Positions 19,589 to 28,464 of a stretch of 64,000 nucleotides of DNA are shown one piece after another. The position numbers and the translations under genes are program-made. The notes under the pieces are model-generated. The model made no database searches and was not told the origin of the DNA. It worked only from the letters and a program-made list of their open reading frames with translations. Each line of letters begins with the position of its first letter. Position 1 is the stretch's first letter. Source of the DNA: Xanthomarina sp. F1114. GTDB lineage: Bacteria > Bacteroidota > Bacteroidia > Flavobacteriales > Flavobacteriaceae. The DNA lies in contig NZ_JAPMLL010000012.1 of assembly GCF_026410255.1 (NCBI RefSeq), positions 79,949 to 143,948 of the forward strand, read 5' to 3'.

Positions 19589-19762
19589 TTGGGAAAAAAG
19601 AAACAAAAAAAAGAGAAGAAAAAAGCTCTAAAAAAACTGCAAGCATCTGGCATAATTATTGCCGATAAAGTAAAAAGTAGTTGCTGCGAAAAATACAAGA
19701 AAAAGGAAAGTAAGCGCTGTAAAAAATGTCCTTGCTTCGACCTTTTACAAGATGTAGCATAG
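19589..19762 (+). CDS. Small lysine-rich four-cysteine protein, TTG start
   Basis: A 57-residue protein with a very basic N-terminus (KKKQKKEKKKALKKL) and a C-terminal cysteine group, SSCCEKYKKKESKRCKKCPC, holding five cysteines that could bind metal. The stop upstream at 19578 leaves TTG at 19589 as the only usual start. The gene is framed by a -7 box and by a strong terminator at 19786, which supports it as a real transcription unit. No function is known. The neighbour is ferritin, so a role in metal handling is possible, but this is inference from position only. Confidence 0.68.
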   Translation: MGKKKQKKEKKKALKKLQASGIIIADKVKSSCCEKYKKKESKRCKKCPCFDLLQDVA

Positions 19763-19785
19763 TACTTTATAAACATATTTTTATT

Positions 19786-19816
19786 AAGGTGACCTTAAAA
19801 ACGGTCGCCTTTTTAT
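19786..19816 (+). terminator. Intrinsic terminator after the small cysteine-protein gene
   Basis: A nine-base-pair stem (AAGGTGACC with GGTCGCCTT, one G-T pair) has an eight-base loop and is followed by a T-rich tract. Confidence 0.85.
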
Positions 19817-20095
19817 TTTGTGATACACCTAAAAATGAAATCAACCTACAACTTGTATTATTTAAATTTCATCAAAATTATTTTTTTAGAAAACAGCAAT
19901 TTTTATCTTTTATCATCTATAAATATACGGGATCAAAATAAAGTTCTCTTTGCAAGAAATTTCAAACATCTATAATCCATTTGTTTCCGTACATAGAGTA
20001 ATTATCCGTGTAAATAGATTAGTATTTTAATCTTTAGCATCAATCTTAAAGCGTTTCATTATTTAATTTTGATTATTCAACAAAAACAATAATTT
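19817..20095. other. Gap without a recognisable gene
   Basis: With the terminator before it, this gap spans about 330 bases from 19763. It is AT-rich. A short open frame running from 19726 to 19941 has no family likeness and overlaps both the cysteine-protein gene and the terminator, so I do not count it. The part near 20030-20095 presumably holds the promoter of the lipoprotein genes. Confidence 0.6.
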
Positions 20096-20566
20096 ATGAA
20101 AAATGTTATTCTTTTAGTATTTAGTATCTGCCTTTTATCATGCGGTGGATCTAAAACTGTTCGAGATTCTAAAAAAGTTATTAAAGGCGATTGGACCTTA
20201 AATTCAATTAACTATAGTGAAACAGGAACTTATAATATCACCCTATTTAACGATGAATCCAAAACCTGCTTTGAAGGCAGCCAATGGCAATTTATACCAA
20301 ATAATAATACGGGTTTATATACCATTACTAATTTAGATTGTACTATGGGCGAGCGTTATTTTGTATTCACTATCAAAGAAATAGATGAAACAACTGGCTT
20401 GTATGACTTCCTTTTAAAACCAACAAATAAAAAGGGGAAATCGGAAACCAATCAGGGATTTAGACTAAGACTAAGTGCTTTATCAGACACTAATATGCAG
20501 TGGCAGCAAACCGTAATGGTAGACAATAAGCCTTTTACAATAAATATGAACTTTACAAAACAATAA
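20096..20566 (+). CDS. Lipocalin-like lipoprotein
   Basis: A 156-residue lipoprotein. The lipobox is LLSC with Cys16 (MKNVILLVFSICLLSCGG), and the mature part begins with the GDWTLNSINYSETGTYNIT pattern typical of small lipocalin-family proteins in Bacteroidetes. It would be an outer-membrane-anchored beta barrel binding a small hydrophobic ligand; the ligand is unknown. It is two bases from the OmpA-like gene and first in a run of three lipoprotein genes. Confidence 0.8.
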   Translation: MKNVILLVFSICLLSCGGSKTVRDSKKVIKGDWTLNSINYSETGTYNITLFNDESKTCFEGSQWQFIPNNNTGLYTITNLDCTMGERYFVFTIKEIDETTGLYDFLLKPTNKKGKSETNQGFRLRLSALSDTNMQWQQTVMVDNKPFTINMNFTKQ

Positions 20567-20567
20567 T

Positions 20568-21275
20568 ATGAAGACTTTAAATATAAATACATACAAAATA
20601 ATAGCACTTGCTAGTATCTTTTTAATAAGTTTTACTAGCTGTAAATCTGTAGATAACGCTAATAACAAACAAAAAGGTGCCGTTATTGGAGCTACTGGAG
20701 GTGCTGTTTTAGGAGCTATTTTAGGAAATAACATTGGGAAAGGTGGTAATGGCGAACTTGGAGCTGTTATTGGCGGTGTTGTTGGCGGTGGTGCTGGCGT
20801 TTTAATTGGAAATAAAATGGACAAACAAGCACAAGAGATTGAAGAAGAAATTCCAGGAGCTCAGGTAGAACGTGTAGACGATGGAATTGTAGTTACCTTC
20901 GATGAAAATAGTGGCGTATATTTTGCTACAGATAAATTCAATATTAATAGTGCTTCTCAAACAACTTTAAATAAATTAGCAAATGTATTTAAAGAATATC
21001 CAGATACGAATATTTTGGTCGTAGGACATACAGATAGTGTTGGAGCAGAAGCGTATAATATGACGCTTTCTAAAAGAAGGGCTTATTCTGTAACTAATTA
21101 CCTAATTTCGTCAGGGGTAAGTAATGGTAGACTAACAACAAATTGGTTTGGAGAAACACAGCCTATGCATGATAACTCCACAGCTGAAGGCCGTGCAAAA
21201 AACAGACGTGTAAATGTAGCTATTTTACCAAGCGAAGAAATGATACAACAAGCACAAAATCAAGCTAACAATTAA
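20568..21275 (+). CDS. OmpA-family lipoprotein with glycine zipper
   Basis: A 235-residue lipoprotein. The lipobox Cys is in ISFTSCKSV. A glycine-zipper segment (about 40-85, GATGGAVLGAILGNNIGKGG and GAVIGGVVGGGAGVLIGNKM) is followed by an OmpA C-terminal peptidoglycan-binding domain (about 115-230) with NILVVGHTDSVG, LSKRRAYSVTNYL and GRAKNRRVNV. The conserved Asp and Arg that hold meso-DAP are both present. It would tie the outer membrane to murein. It sits in the three-lipoprotein operon, 12 bases before the next gene. Confidence 0.92.
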   Translation: MKTLNINTYKIIALASIFLISFTSCKSVDNANNKQKGAVIGATGGAVLGAILGNNIGKGGNGELGAVIGGVVGGGAGVLIGNKMDKQAQEIEEEIPGAQVERVDDGIVVTFDENSGVYFATDKFNINSASQTTLNKLANVFKEYPDTNILVVGHTDSVGAEAYNMTLSKRRAYSVTNYLISSGVSNGRLTTNWFGETQPMHDNSTAEGRAKNRRVNVAILPSEEMIQQAQNQANN

Positions 21276-21286
21276 AATAAATTAAC

Positions 21287-22087
21287 ATGAAAATCAGATT
21301 ATTAGAACTCTCTGCAATTGCACTTTTATTGATTACTAGTTGTAATTCGAATGATAAAAAACAAAAAGAAGTCGAACCTGACGCAGGAGAACCAAATAAA
21401 GAAGTAGTAGATATGCATACCAGCGAAAATGCTTTAGACTGGAATGGCATCTACACCGGAACTTTACCTTGTGCCGATTGTGAAGGTATTGAGGTTACCA
21501 TCACTCTTAATAAAGATCAAACTTTTAAATTAAAAGATATCTATTTAGGAAAAGAAGAAAAAAATATTATTAGTCGTGGGTATTTTAAATGGCTAGAAGA
21601 TGGGCAAACAATTTTATTATCAGACGAGAATAAAACTAGTTTTGCTGTAGGTGAAAACACCCTAACCTTATTAGATAAATCTGGAAAGAAAGTTACCGGA
21701 GAACTAGCAGATCTATATATTTTGAAAAAACAACAAAGCGCGTCTACTAACTCTAATGAATTCACTGATACTAAATGGAAATTAGTAAAGCTTATGGGGA
21801 AAGATATTACAGCTTCTGAAGCTTTTATTTCTTTCTCAACAGACGAAAATAGAGTTTTTGGAGATGCCGGATGTAATACCTTTACTGGTTCTTTTAAAAT
21901 AGAAAACGGAAGTCAGTTAGAGCTTTCTAATGTAGCTACAACCATGAAAGCTTGTCCAGATATGACAATTGAAAATCAATTTATGGAAGTGCTTAATACG
22001 GTAGATAACTTCTCTTTAAGCGGAAATACAATGACACTTAATAAAGCAAAAATGGCTCCTTTAGCTGTTTTTGAAATTATGGAATAA
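21287..22087 (+). CDS. NlpE-N plus META (HslJ) domain lipoprotein
   Basis: A 266-residue lipoprotein with lipobox LLITSC. The first half is a copper-resistance NlpE N-terminal domain with the CxxC signature (GTLPCADCEGIEVTITL). The second half (about 155-266) is a META/HslJ domain (WKLVKLMGKDIT, GDAGCNTFTGSFKIENG). NlpE acts in envelope stress sensing in enterobacteria; the fused form is frequent in Flavobacteria, and its target here is not known. It is the last gene of the run and is followed by a terminator. Confidence 0.9.
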   Translation: MKIRLLELSAIALLLITSCNSNDKKQKEVEPDAGEPNKEVVDMHTSENALDWNGIYTGTLPCADCEGIEVTITLNKDQTFKLKDIYLGKEEKNIISRGYFKWLEDGQTILLSDENKTSFAVGENTLTLLDKSGKKVTGELADLYILKKQQSASTNSNEFTDTKWKLVKLMGKDITASEAFISFSTDENRVFGDAGCNTFTGSFKIENGSQLELSNVATTMKACPDMTIENQFMEVLNTVDNFSLSGNTMTLNKAKMAPLAVFEIME

Positions 22088-22113
22088 AACACAGGTAAAA
22101 ATAACTTTTTACT

Positions 22114-22142
22114 AAAACCCAAGTATGTTGCTTGGGTTTTTT
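22114..22142 (+). terminator. Intrinsic terminator after the lipoprotein operon
   Basis: A ten-base-pair perfect stem, AAAACCCAAG with CTTGGGTTTT, has a seven-base loop followed by TT. Confidence 0.88.
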
Positions 22143-22252
22143 AATGCTATATTTTTAACTTCTCCAAGAAATAGATTTAACAGAATTTAGTTTTACTCAA
22201 GAAAACAAGTTGATTTTTCAAAGTAACTCAATCCTAAATTAGTATATATGCC

Positions 22253-22260
22253 TATCTTTG
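22253..22260 (+). promoter_or_regulatory. Probable -7 box of the S9 peptidase promoter
   Basis: TATCTTTG matches TAnnTTTG exactly and lies 64 bases before the start codon. No good -33 box is at the right distance. Confidence 0.42.
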
Positions 22261-22324
22261 AGAATTGATAATTTTCTGCAATTAGAAAATATTTTAAACA
22301 AGTCTTTCATTTAAATTAAAATCC

Positions 22325-24232
22325 ATGAGAACAATTGCATTTTTTCTGAGCCTTTTCTTAAGTGTCCACATTGCTCAAAGTCAACAACAAATGACTCCAG
22401 AACTACTTTGGCAAGTAAAACGCCTTAGTGCTTTAGGTCTAGACAGTCAAGGAAATCAACTTTTTTATCGCGTATCCACTCCAAATATGGAAACTAACGG
22501 ATTTGACTCGAAATTCTACAAAATCCCTGTAAATGGAGGAGCTCCCGTAGAAATAACCAAAGAAGATGTTGCGGTTGTAGATAAAAACATCTCGCCTGAT
22601 GGTCGTTTTAAAATGTTCGATAAAGCAGTTGCTATAGAAGCTATTCATAGTAAAGATGTGTATAAAGACTTAGAAAAATCTGACGCCTATATTTTTACAG
22701 ATTTGGATAACAGACATTGGGACACTTGGTACGACGGAAAATTCAACCATGTTTTCTATAAGGCAATCAATGCTGAAGATACAGATGCTATAGATATTAT
22801 GCCTAACGAGCCATATTATAGTCCGCAACGTCCTTTTGGTGGCGACGAAGATTATATCTGGGCTCCGGATAGTAAGAGTATTTACTACGTAAGTAAAAAA
22901 CTAAAAGGAAAAGCCTACGCTACCAGCACCAATACAGATATTTATAAGTACAATTTAGCCACAAAAACAACTACCAATATTACAGAGAAAAATCGTGGTT
23001 ACGATATGAGCCCAGAATTTTCAAGTTTAGGCGCTCTAGCATGGTTACAAATGAAAACCGAAGGTAACGAAAGTGATAAAAACGATCTGATTGTTCTAGA
23101 AAATGGTATCGAACAAAACCTAACTGCACGATGGGATGGCACCGTAAGAAGTTTTAAATGGAGTAAAGATGGAAAGAAAATTTACTTTACGGCTCCTGTA
23201 GATGGAACTATTCAATTGTTTGAGGTTAATTACCCTGGAAAAAAACGTATAGCGCCATTAGTGACTCAATTATCTGAAGGTCCTTTTGATGTGACTAGTA
23301 TTGTTGCAGAATTAAACAACAGCCTACTTGTTACACGTACCGATATGAACCATGCTGCCGAAGTGTTTAGTTTCGATTTAAAGAAGAAAGATTTTGAGCA
23401 GATTACAAACGTTAATACCGATTTCTATAGTAAAATCGATATGCCAAAAATTGAAAAACGTTATGTAACTACTACAGATAACAAACAAATGTTAGTTTGG
23501 GTTATCCTTCCTCCAAACTTCGATGCTTCTAAAAAATATCCAACGTTATTATACGCTCAAGGTGGTCCACAATCGCCATTATCCCAATTTTATTCGTATC
23601 GATGGAACTTCCAAGTTATGGCTTCGCAAGGATATATTATAGTAGCTCCAAACCGAAGAGGTATGCCTGGACACGGCGTTAAATGGAATGCAGATATAAG
23701 TAAAGATTGGGGCGGACAAGTTATGGACGACTACCTGAGTGCCATTGACAATCTTGCCAAAGAATCTTATGTAGACAACGATAGACTTGGTGCTATTGGT
23801 GCCAGTTTTGGTGGTTATTCCGTGTTTTATTTAGCTGGAATCCATGAGAAACGCTTTAAAACTTTTATCTCTCACGATGGCGTTTTCGATACCCGAACAA
23901 TGTATGGCACCACCGAAGAATTGTTTTTTGTAAACAACGATTGGGGTGGAAACTATTGGGATAAAGACAATAAAACAGCTCAAAAAGCTTATAATGAATT
24001 CAATCCAATAACTAGGGTGGCTAAATGGGATACTCCCATATTAATTATACAGGGAGGAAAAGATTATCGCGTGCCAATCGAGCAAGGCTTAAGTGCATTT
24101 CAAGCAGCACAACTCTTAGATATAAAAAGTAAATTACTTTATTTTCCAGATGAAAACCATTGGATTCTACAGCCTCAAAACGCCATTGTCTGGCAAACAG
24201 AATTCTTTAAATGGTTAAAAGAAACCTTATAA
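22325..24232 (+). CDS. Exported S9-family prolyl oligopeptidase (DPP-type)
   Basis: A 635-residue serine peptidase with a signal peptide (MRTIAFFLSLFLSVHIAQS). An N-terminal seven-bladed propeller-like region (about 30-380) restricts access to the C-terminal alpha/beta hydrolase. The catalytic Ser is in GASFGGYS near residue 498, Asp in GGKDYRVP near 581 and His in ENHWIL near 611. This family cuts dipeptides or oligopeptides, often after proline, in the periplasm. It appears to be monocistronic and ends at a hairpin. Confidence 0.94.
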   Translation: MRTIAFFLSLFLSVHIAQSQQQMTPELLWQVKRLSALGLDSQGNQLFYRVSTPNMETNGFDSKFYKIPVNGGAPVEITKEDVAVVDKNISPDGRFKMFDKAVAIEAIHSKDVYKDLEKSDAYIFTDLDNRHWDTWYDGKFNHVFYKAINAEDTDAIDIMPNEPYYSPQRPFGGDEDYIWAPDSKSIYYVSKKLKGKAYATSTNTDIYKYNLATKTTTNITEKNRGYDMSPEFSSLGALAWLQMKTEGNESDKNDLIVLENGIEQNLTARWDGTVRSFKWSKDGKKIYFTAPVDGTIQLFEVNYPGKKRIAPLVTQLSEGPFDVTSIVAELNNSLLVTRTDMNHAAEVFSFDLKKKDFEQITNVNTDFYSKIDMPKIEKRYVTTTDNKQMLVWVILPPNFDASKKYPTLLYAQGGPQSPLSQFYSYRWNFQVMASQGYIIVAPNRRGMPGHGVKWNADISKDWGGQVMDDYLSAIDNLAKESYVDNDRLGAIGASFGGYSVFYLAGIHEKRFKTFISHDGVFDTRTMYGTTEELFFVNNDWGGNYWDKDNKTAQKAYNEFNPITRVAKWDTPILIIQGGKDYRVPIEQGLSAFQAAQLLDIKSKLLYFPDENHWILQPQNAIVWQTEFFKWLKETL

Positions 24233-24239
24233 AAACATC

Positions 24240-24267
24240 AAACCCCTTTTAGCTAAAAAAGGGGTTT
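24240..24267 (+). terminator. Intrinsic terminator after the S9 peptidase
   Basis: An 11-base-pair stem, AAACCCCTTTT with AAAAGGGGTTT, has a six-base loop. The T-tract after it is interrupted. Confidence 0.8.
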
Positions 24268-24356
24268 ATTCTTTTACGCAATTCACAAGAAAAATCACAG
24301 GTCTTACCGCAAATATCTTCATATATTTGTAGCTCAACCTATAGATTATATTAAGC

Positions 24357-26480
24357 ATGTCGATGATTTCCTACATCATTTCCCAAACACAACTTCCAGA
24401 AGTTTCTGTAAAAAACACGGTAGAATTATTAAAAGAAGCCTGTACGGTTCCGTTTATTTCGCGTTACCGAAAAGAACGAACAGGTAATCTGGATGAAGTT
24501 CAAATTGGAGACATCGTTAAATACAAAGAACAATTTGAAGCCCTAGAAAAACGAAAAGCGAGCATTTTAAAGGCTCTGGAGGAACAAGAAGTTTTAACAG
24601 ACGACTTAAAAATAAAAATTGAAGCTACTCAAGATTTAACCACACTTGAGGACCTTTATTTACCCTTCAAAAAAAGTAGAAAAACCAAAGCTGAAACTGC
24701 TAGAAAAAATGGTTTGAAACCTTTGGCTAAAATCATTATGAGCCAAAATGCTTCAGATATAGAATCTATTGCTTATAAATACGTAAAAGGAGAAATTGCT
24801 TCTGTTAAAGCTGCTTTGGAAGGTGCGCGCCATATTATTTCCGAATGGGTAAATGAACGTACAGATGTTAGAAATAATATTCGTATGCAATTAGAACGTT
24901 TCGCCATGATTTCTACTAAAGTAGTTAAATCCAAAAAAGAGACTGAAGAGGCACAAAAATTTCGAGATTATTTTGAATGGGAAGAGTCTTTAAATAGAAT
25001 TCCTTCTCATAGATTATTAGCCATTTTAAGAGCTGAAAAAGAAGGCTTTATAAAAGTGAAAATTGAGATAGACCAGGAGAAGGCTTTGACAAAAATTGAA
25101 GATCGGATTATTCGATCTAATAATGCCTGTTCCAAACAAATTGAAATAGCCATTCAAGATGCCTATAAGCGTTTGTTATTTCCATCCTTATCTAATGAGG
25201 CGTTGCAGAATGCCAAAGAAAAAGCCGATGCTTCTGCCATAAATGTCTTTGCTAAAAACCTTAAACAATTATTATTAGGATCCCCTTTAGGTGAAAAACG
25301 TGTTTTAGCCATTGATCCTGGATTTAGAACTGGCTGTAAAATTGTGTGTTTAGATGCCCAAGGAAATTTAAAACACAACGAAACCATCTATCCGCATCCG
25401 CCAAAAAGTGATTCCCTTGGTGCCATGAAAAAAATAAGTTCACTTTCTGAAGCTTATCAAATTGAAGCCATTGCAATTGGAAACGGAACGGCCTCGAGAG
25501 AAACCGAAGCGCTTATTAGAAAAATTCATTTTAAAAATGATATTCAGGTATTTGTAGTCAGCGAAGCAGGAGCTAGTATTTATTCGGCTTCAAAAATTGC
25601 TAGAGACGAATTCCCAAATTATGATGTAACTGTTCGTGGTGCTGTTTCTATTGGACGACGTTTACAAGATCCGTTAGCCGAATTAGTTAAAATAGAGGCT
25701 AAATCTATTGGCGTTGGACAATACCAGCACGATGTGGACCAAACAAAACTTAAAAGCGAATTAGATACCGTTGTAGAAAGTTGTGTAAATGCAGTAGGCG
25801 TAAACATTAACACAGCGAGCACAAGTTTATTGAGTTATGTTTCTGGAATTGGACCAAAACTAGCAGAAAATATTTTTAATTACAGAGCTGAAAACGGCGT
25901 GTTTAAATCTAGAAATGCTATTAAAAAAGTACCTCGTCTTGGAGAAAAAGCTTTTGAACAGGGTGCTGCATTTTTGAGAATTAAAGAGGCTAAAAATCCG
26001 TTAGATGATTCTGCTGTACATCCAGAAAGCTATGTTATTGTTGAAAAAATGGCAAAGGATTTAGACAAGCCTATTTCAGAATTAATTGGTAATTCTACAC
26101 TACTTCAAAAATTAGACTTAAAAAAATACTGTACAGATTCTGTGGGTTTACCAACACTTCAGGATATTATCAAGGAATTAGAAAAACCTGGATTAGATAT
26201 TCGTGAGCAGGCTAAAGTCTTCACATTTAATCAAAATATTAAATCTATAACCGATTTACAAGAAGGGCAACTTCTTCCTGGTATTGTAAACAATGTTACC
26301 AACTTTGGTGCTTTTGTAGATCTAGGAATTAAAGAAAGTGGCTTGATTCATATTTCTAATCTGGCAGATCGGTTTGTGAGCGATGTAAACGAGCATATAA
26401 GCCTACATCAACAAGTAATTGTTAAGGTATTAGAAGTAGATGTAGCACGAAAACGCATTCAATTAAAGCTTCATAAGTAA
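24357..26480 (+). CDS. tex: Tex-family RNA-binding transcriptional accessory protein
   Basis: A 707-residue protein of the Tex family. In order: the N-terminal Tex helical domain (PFISRYRKERTGNLDEVQ), a YqgF-like RNase fold (VLAIDPGFRTGCKIVCLD), helix-hairpin-helix repeats (LLSYVSGIGPKLAENI), and a C-terminal S1 RNA-binding domain (GIVNNVTNFGAFVDLGI). Tex binds nucleic acid and affects transcription and RNA turnover, though the precise action is not settled. The length is a little shorter than E. coli Tex/YhgF. The gene seems to stand alone. Confidence 0.95.
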   Translation: MSMISYIISQTQLPEVSVKNTVELLKEACTVPFISRYRKERTGNLDEVQIGDIVKYKEQFEALEKRKASILKALEEQEVLTDDLKIKIEATQDLTTLEDLYLPFKKSRKTKAETARKNGLKPLAKIIMSQNASDIESIAYKYVKGEIASVKAALEGARHIISEWVNERTDVRNNIRMQLERFAMISTKVVKSKKETEEAQKFRDYFEWEESLNRIPSHRLLAILRAEKEGFIKVKIEIDQEKALTKIEDRIIRSNNACSKQIEIAIQDAYKRLLFPSLSNEALQNAKEKADASAINVFAKNLKQLLLGSPLGEKRVLAIDPGFRTGCKIVCLDAQGNLKHNETIYPHPPKSDSLGAMKKISSLSEAYQIEAIAIGNGTASRETEALIRKIHFKNDIQVFVVSEAGASIYSASKIARDEFPNYDVTVRGAVSIGRRLQDPLAELVKIEAKSIGVGQYQHDVDQTKLKSELDTVVESCVNAVGVNINTASTSLLSYVSGIGPKLAENIFNYRAENGVFKSRNAIKKVPRLGEKAFEQGAAFLRIKEAKNPLDDSAVHPESYVIVEKMAKDLDKPISELIGNSTLLQKLDLKKYCTDSVGLPTLQDIIKELEKPGLDIREQAKVFTFNQNIKSITDLQEGQLLPGIVNNVTNFGAFVDLGIKESGLIHISNLADRFVSDVNEHISLHQQVIVKVLEVDVARKRIQLKLHK

Positions 26481-26493
26481 AAGGATTAAGATC

Positions 26494-26513
26494 GTTCCGA
26501 AAGCTTTCGGAAC
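26494..26513. repeat. Perfect 20-bp palindrome downstream of tex
   Basis: GTTCCGAAAG is followed directly by CTTTCGGAAC, a perfect inverted repeat with no loop, 14 bases after the tex stop. There is no T-tract on either side, so it is not a standard terminator. Confidence 0.8.
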
Positions 26514-26741
26514 TTATAGAGCATAGACCTGTTTAATTACTTATTATTATATATCCTAAAAATTAAACCCAGTCTAAACTCTCAATTGTGACTAAAGCCT
26601 CATATAAAAAGAAAGATATTGTCGACTGAAACTATATCCATAATACTTTTTATTGATTGATGGCAACATATTTTAATAAAACTGGATAATATTTTATCAT
26701 ACTTGGTTAATTTAGTCTCATCAAAATCTGGAAATAGGGCG
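26514..26741. other. Intergenic gap before the EamA gene
   Basis: About 230 bases with no open frame of note and no hairpin that I can support. It ends in the -7 box of the transporter gene. Confidence 0.6.
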
Positions 26742-26749
26742 TACATTTG
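26742..26749 (+). promoter_or_regulatory. Probable -7 box of the EamA transporter promoter
   Basis: TACATTTG matches TAnnTTTG exactly. It overlaps the TTG at 26747, which argues that translation begins later, at the ATG at 26783. Confidence 0.5.
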
Positions 26750-26782
26750 CAGCTTCAAATTAAGAAGCTAAATAGTTTTCAG

Positions 26783-27694
26783 ATGAAAAAGGCAAGAATC
26801 GCGTTGTTTATTGGAATAGTTTGTATTTCTATATTCCCTATTTTGGTTAAATTAAACCTAACTCCAGGAGTGATATCAGCATTTTATAGAATGTTGTTTT
26901 CCTTGTTGTTGTTATTACCTTATGTTTTAATATCAAAACAATTTAAAGTACCCAGTCTTAAAATGGCAATTTTAGCCATTATTTGCGGGGTTGTTTTTGG
27001 TAGTGATGTCGCAGTTTGGAATATTGCTATTCAAGAATCTACCGCTACTCAGGCATCTTTATTAACGAACCTCTCTCCAGTTTGGGTGGGTGTTTTAGCT
27101 TTGTTCTTTTTAAAGGATAAACCAAAAACTAACTTTTGGATTGGTACCATGGTTGCTGTTTTTGGGATGATGATGCTTGTTGGTTTTACCGTATTTAAAA
27201 CGCTTGATTTCGACTTAGCGTTTAGTTTTGGTATCCTATCAGGAGTTCTATACTCAGTCTATATGCTACTAAGTAAAGAGGTTTTAAAGAAAATGAATGT
27301 TATTACTTTTATGACCATAAGTTTGGCAGCTTCATCTATATACTTAGGAGGTTTAAGCTACGCTATAAACGAACCCTTTTCCGGTTTTTCAAATGCTGGT
27401 TGGTTGGTATTAGTTATTCAAGCTGCTGTTTGTCAGCTTGCAGCCTGGTTATTAATTAGCTATGCAACACAGCATATGCGCGCTACCAGAGTTTCAGTTA
27501 GTTTATTGGGACAAGGTATTTTAGCTTCTATTTTAGCATGGTTATTAATAGACGAAGCTATTTCTCTACAAATGGTTTTTGGTGGTTTTGTATTACTTTT
27601 TGGAATTCGGATTACTTTTTACGAAAAACAAATATTATCAGCTTTTCAGTCTACAACGAAATCAGTTAAAAAACGTGTTTTAAAACGTATCTAA
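26783..27694 (+). CDS. EamA/DMT family transporter
   Basis: A 303-residue inner-membrane transporter of the drug/metabolite superfamily with ten predicted helices in two EamA halves (IALFIGIVCISIFPILVK at the start; DLAFSFGILSGVLYSVYML opens the second). The E/QESTATQASLLTNLSPVWV pattern is typical of the family. The substrate is unknown; amino acids or metabolites are usual. The start at 26783 fits the promoter box and gives MKKARIALFIG; a TTG start at 26747 would add 12 unlikely residues. Confidence 0.88.
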   Translation: MKKARIALFIGIVCISIFPILVKLNLTPGVISAFYRMLFSLLLLLPYVLISKQFKVPSLKMAILAIICGVVFGSDVAVWNIAIQESTATQASLLTNLSPVWVGVLALFFLKDKPKTNFWIGTMVAVFGMMMLVGFTVFKTLDFDLAFSFGILSGVLYSVYMLLSKEVLKKMNVITFMTISLAASSIYLGGLSYAINEPFSGFSNAGWLVLVIQAAVCQLAAWLLISYATQHMRATRVSVSLLGQGILASILAWLLIDEAISLQMVFGGFVLLFGIRITFYEKQILSAFQSTTKSVKKRVLKRI

Positions 27695-27723
27695 TTTCTA
27701 AATTTTGAAATAAAAAATTAAAG

Positions 27724-27765
27724 TCTAGAGTTGTTCTATACTAATTTTTCCAGAACAGCTCTAGA
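27724..27765 (-). terminator. Stem-loop overlapping the 3' end of the amidase-like gene
   Basis: TCTAGAGTTGTTCT at 27724-27737 pairs with AGAACAGCTCTAGA at 27752-27765 (14 pairs, one G-T). The stop codon of the minus-strand gene (27736-27738) lies at the edge of the loop, and the right arm lies in its last codons. Read on the minus strand it is followed by T-rich sequence, so it probably acts as a terminator. Confidence 0.6.
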
Positions 27766-28398
27766 TTCACTACCATAAATACCATCAACAGTTATTTCAT
27801 ACTTTTTTTGAAAAGCTCTAAGTGCTGCTTCTGTTTTAGGACCAAAAACGCCATCCGCACTTCCACTTAAAAAATCTAATTGTTTTAAAAGTTGTTGTAA
27901 GTGTTTTACGTGATTGTTACTATCGCCTTGTCTTAGATAACCTGTTGGAATTTGTAGGTTGCTATTATCATGATCTGTTAAGCTTATAAAGTCTAAAATT
28001 CGATCTAAAGGATAGGTTTGAATATTTACCTCATCGTCTTGATTACCACCGAGACAATAAATAGATTTTCCACTCTTGGTATAACCCATAAAGAACCCCA
28101 CATGTCCTCTCCAATCATCTCTACTCCCTCTCCAAAAAACAACAATATCTCCTGGTTGAGGCCATTTGGTTTTTTCACCTACGTTTAACCAACTTCTGGC
28201 ATTTGCCTTATTGGATCTTGGTAAATTAGCTTGCATTGCTACCCAATTTGCAAAAATACTACACCAGGCAACTTCATCGTTACCAAAATTCAAGCCTGTA
28301 GTTACTTGATATTCTAAAATGCGTTCGTTGTGCTTCTCTCCATGGATTTCTTTTTGGCCCAATTCACCCAAAGCAATTTTTAATGTATCTCCTAACAT
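27736..28398 (-). CDS. CHAP/NlpC-like (TIGR02594-type) peptidase with peptidoglycan-binding domain
   Basis: A 220-residue protein. The first part (about 1-145) has the TIGR02594/CHAP pattern: Cys in EVAWCSIFANW, PQPGDIVVFWRG, and His in RGHVGFFMG, the likely Cys/His pair of a murein amidase or endopeptidase. The second part (about 155-220) is a PG_binding_1 domain (LRQGDSNNHVKHLQQLLKQL, GVFGPKTEAALRAFQKKY). No signal peptide is seen, so export needs another route; such proteins also occur as phage endolysins or injection-system lysozymes, but no phage genes are near. Confidence 0.85.
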   Translation of the reverse strand: MLGDTLKIALGELGQKEIHGEKHNERILEYQVTTGLNFGNDEVAWCSIFANWVAMQANLPRSNKANARSWLNVGEKTKWPQPGDIVVFWRGSRDDWRGHVGFFMGYTKSGKSIYCLGGNQDDEVNIQTYPLDRILDFISLTDHDNSNLQIPTGYLRQGDSNNHVKHLQQLLKQLDFLSGSADGVFGPKTEAALRAFQKKYEITVDGIYGSESRAVLEKLV

Positions 28399-28464
28399 AT
28401 CTCTTAAATTTTAAATTATAACGACTGCTAAAAACTAAAAGGGAGGTTCCTAAAATAAATAAAA

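Noticed and set aside
19570..19776. A 68-residue minus-strand frame rich in Phe
   Set aside because: It is the reverse shadow of the Lys-rich small gene (AAA/AAG read as TTT/CTT).
19726..19941. A 71-residue plus-strand frame
   Set aside because: It overlaps the small cysteine gene and contains the terminator hairpin; composition is that of intergenic AT-rich DNA.
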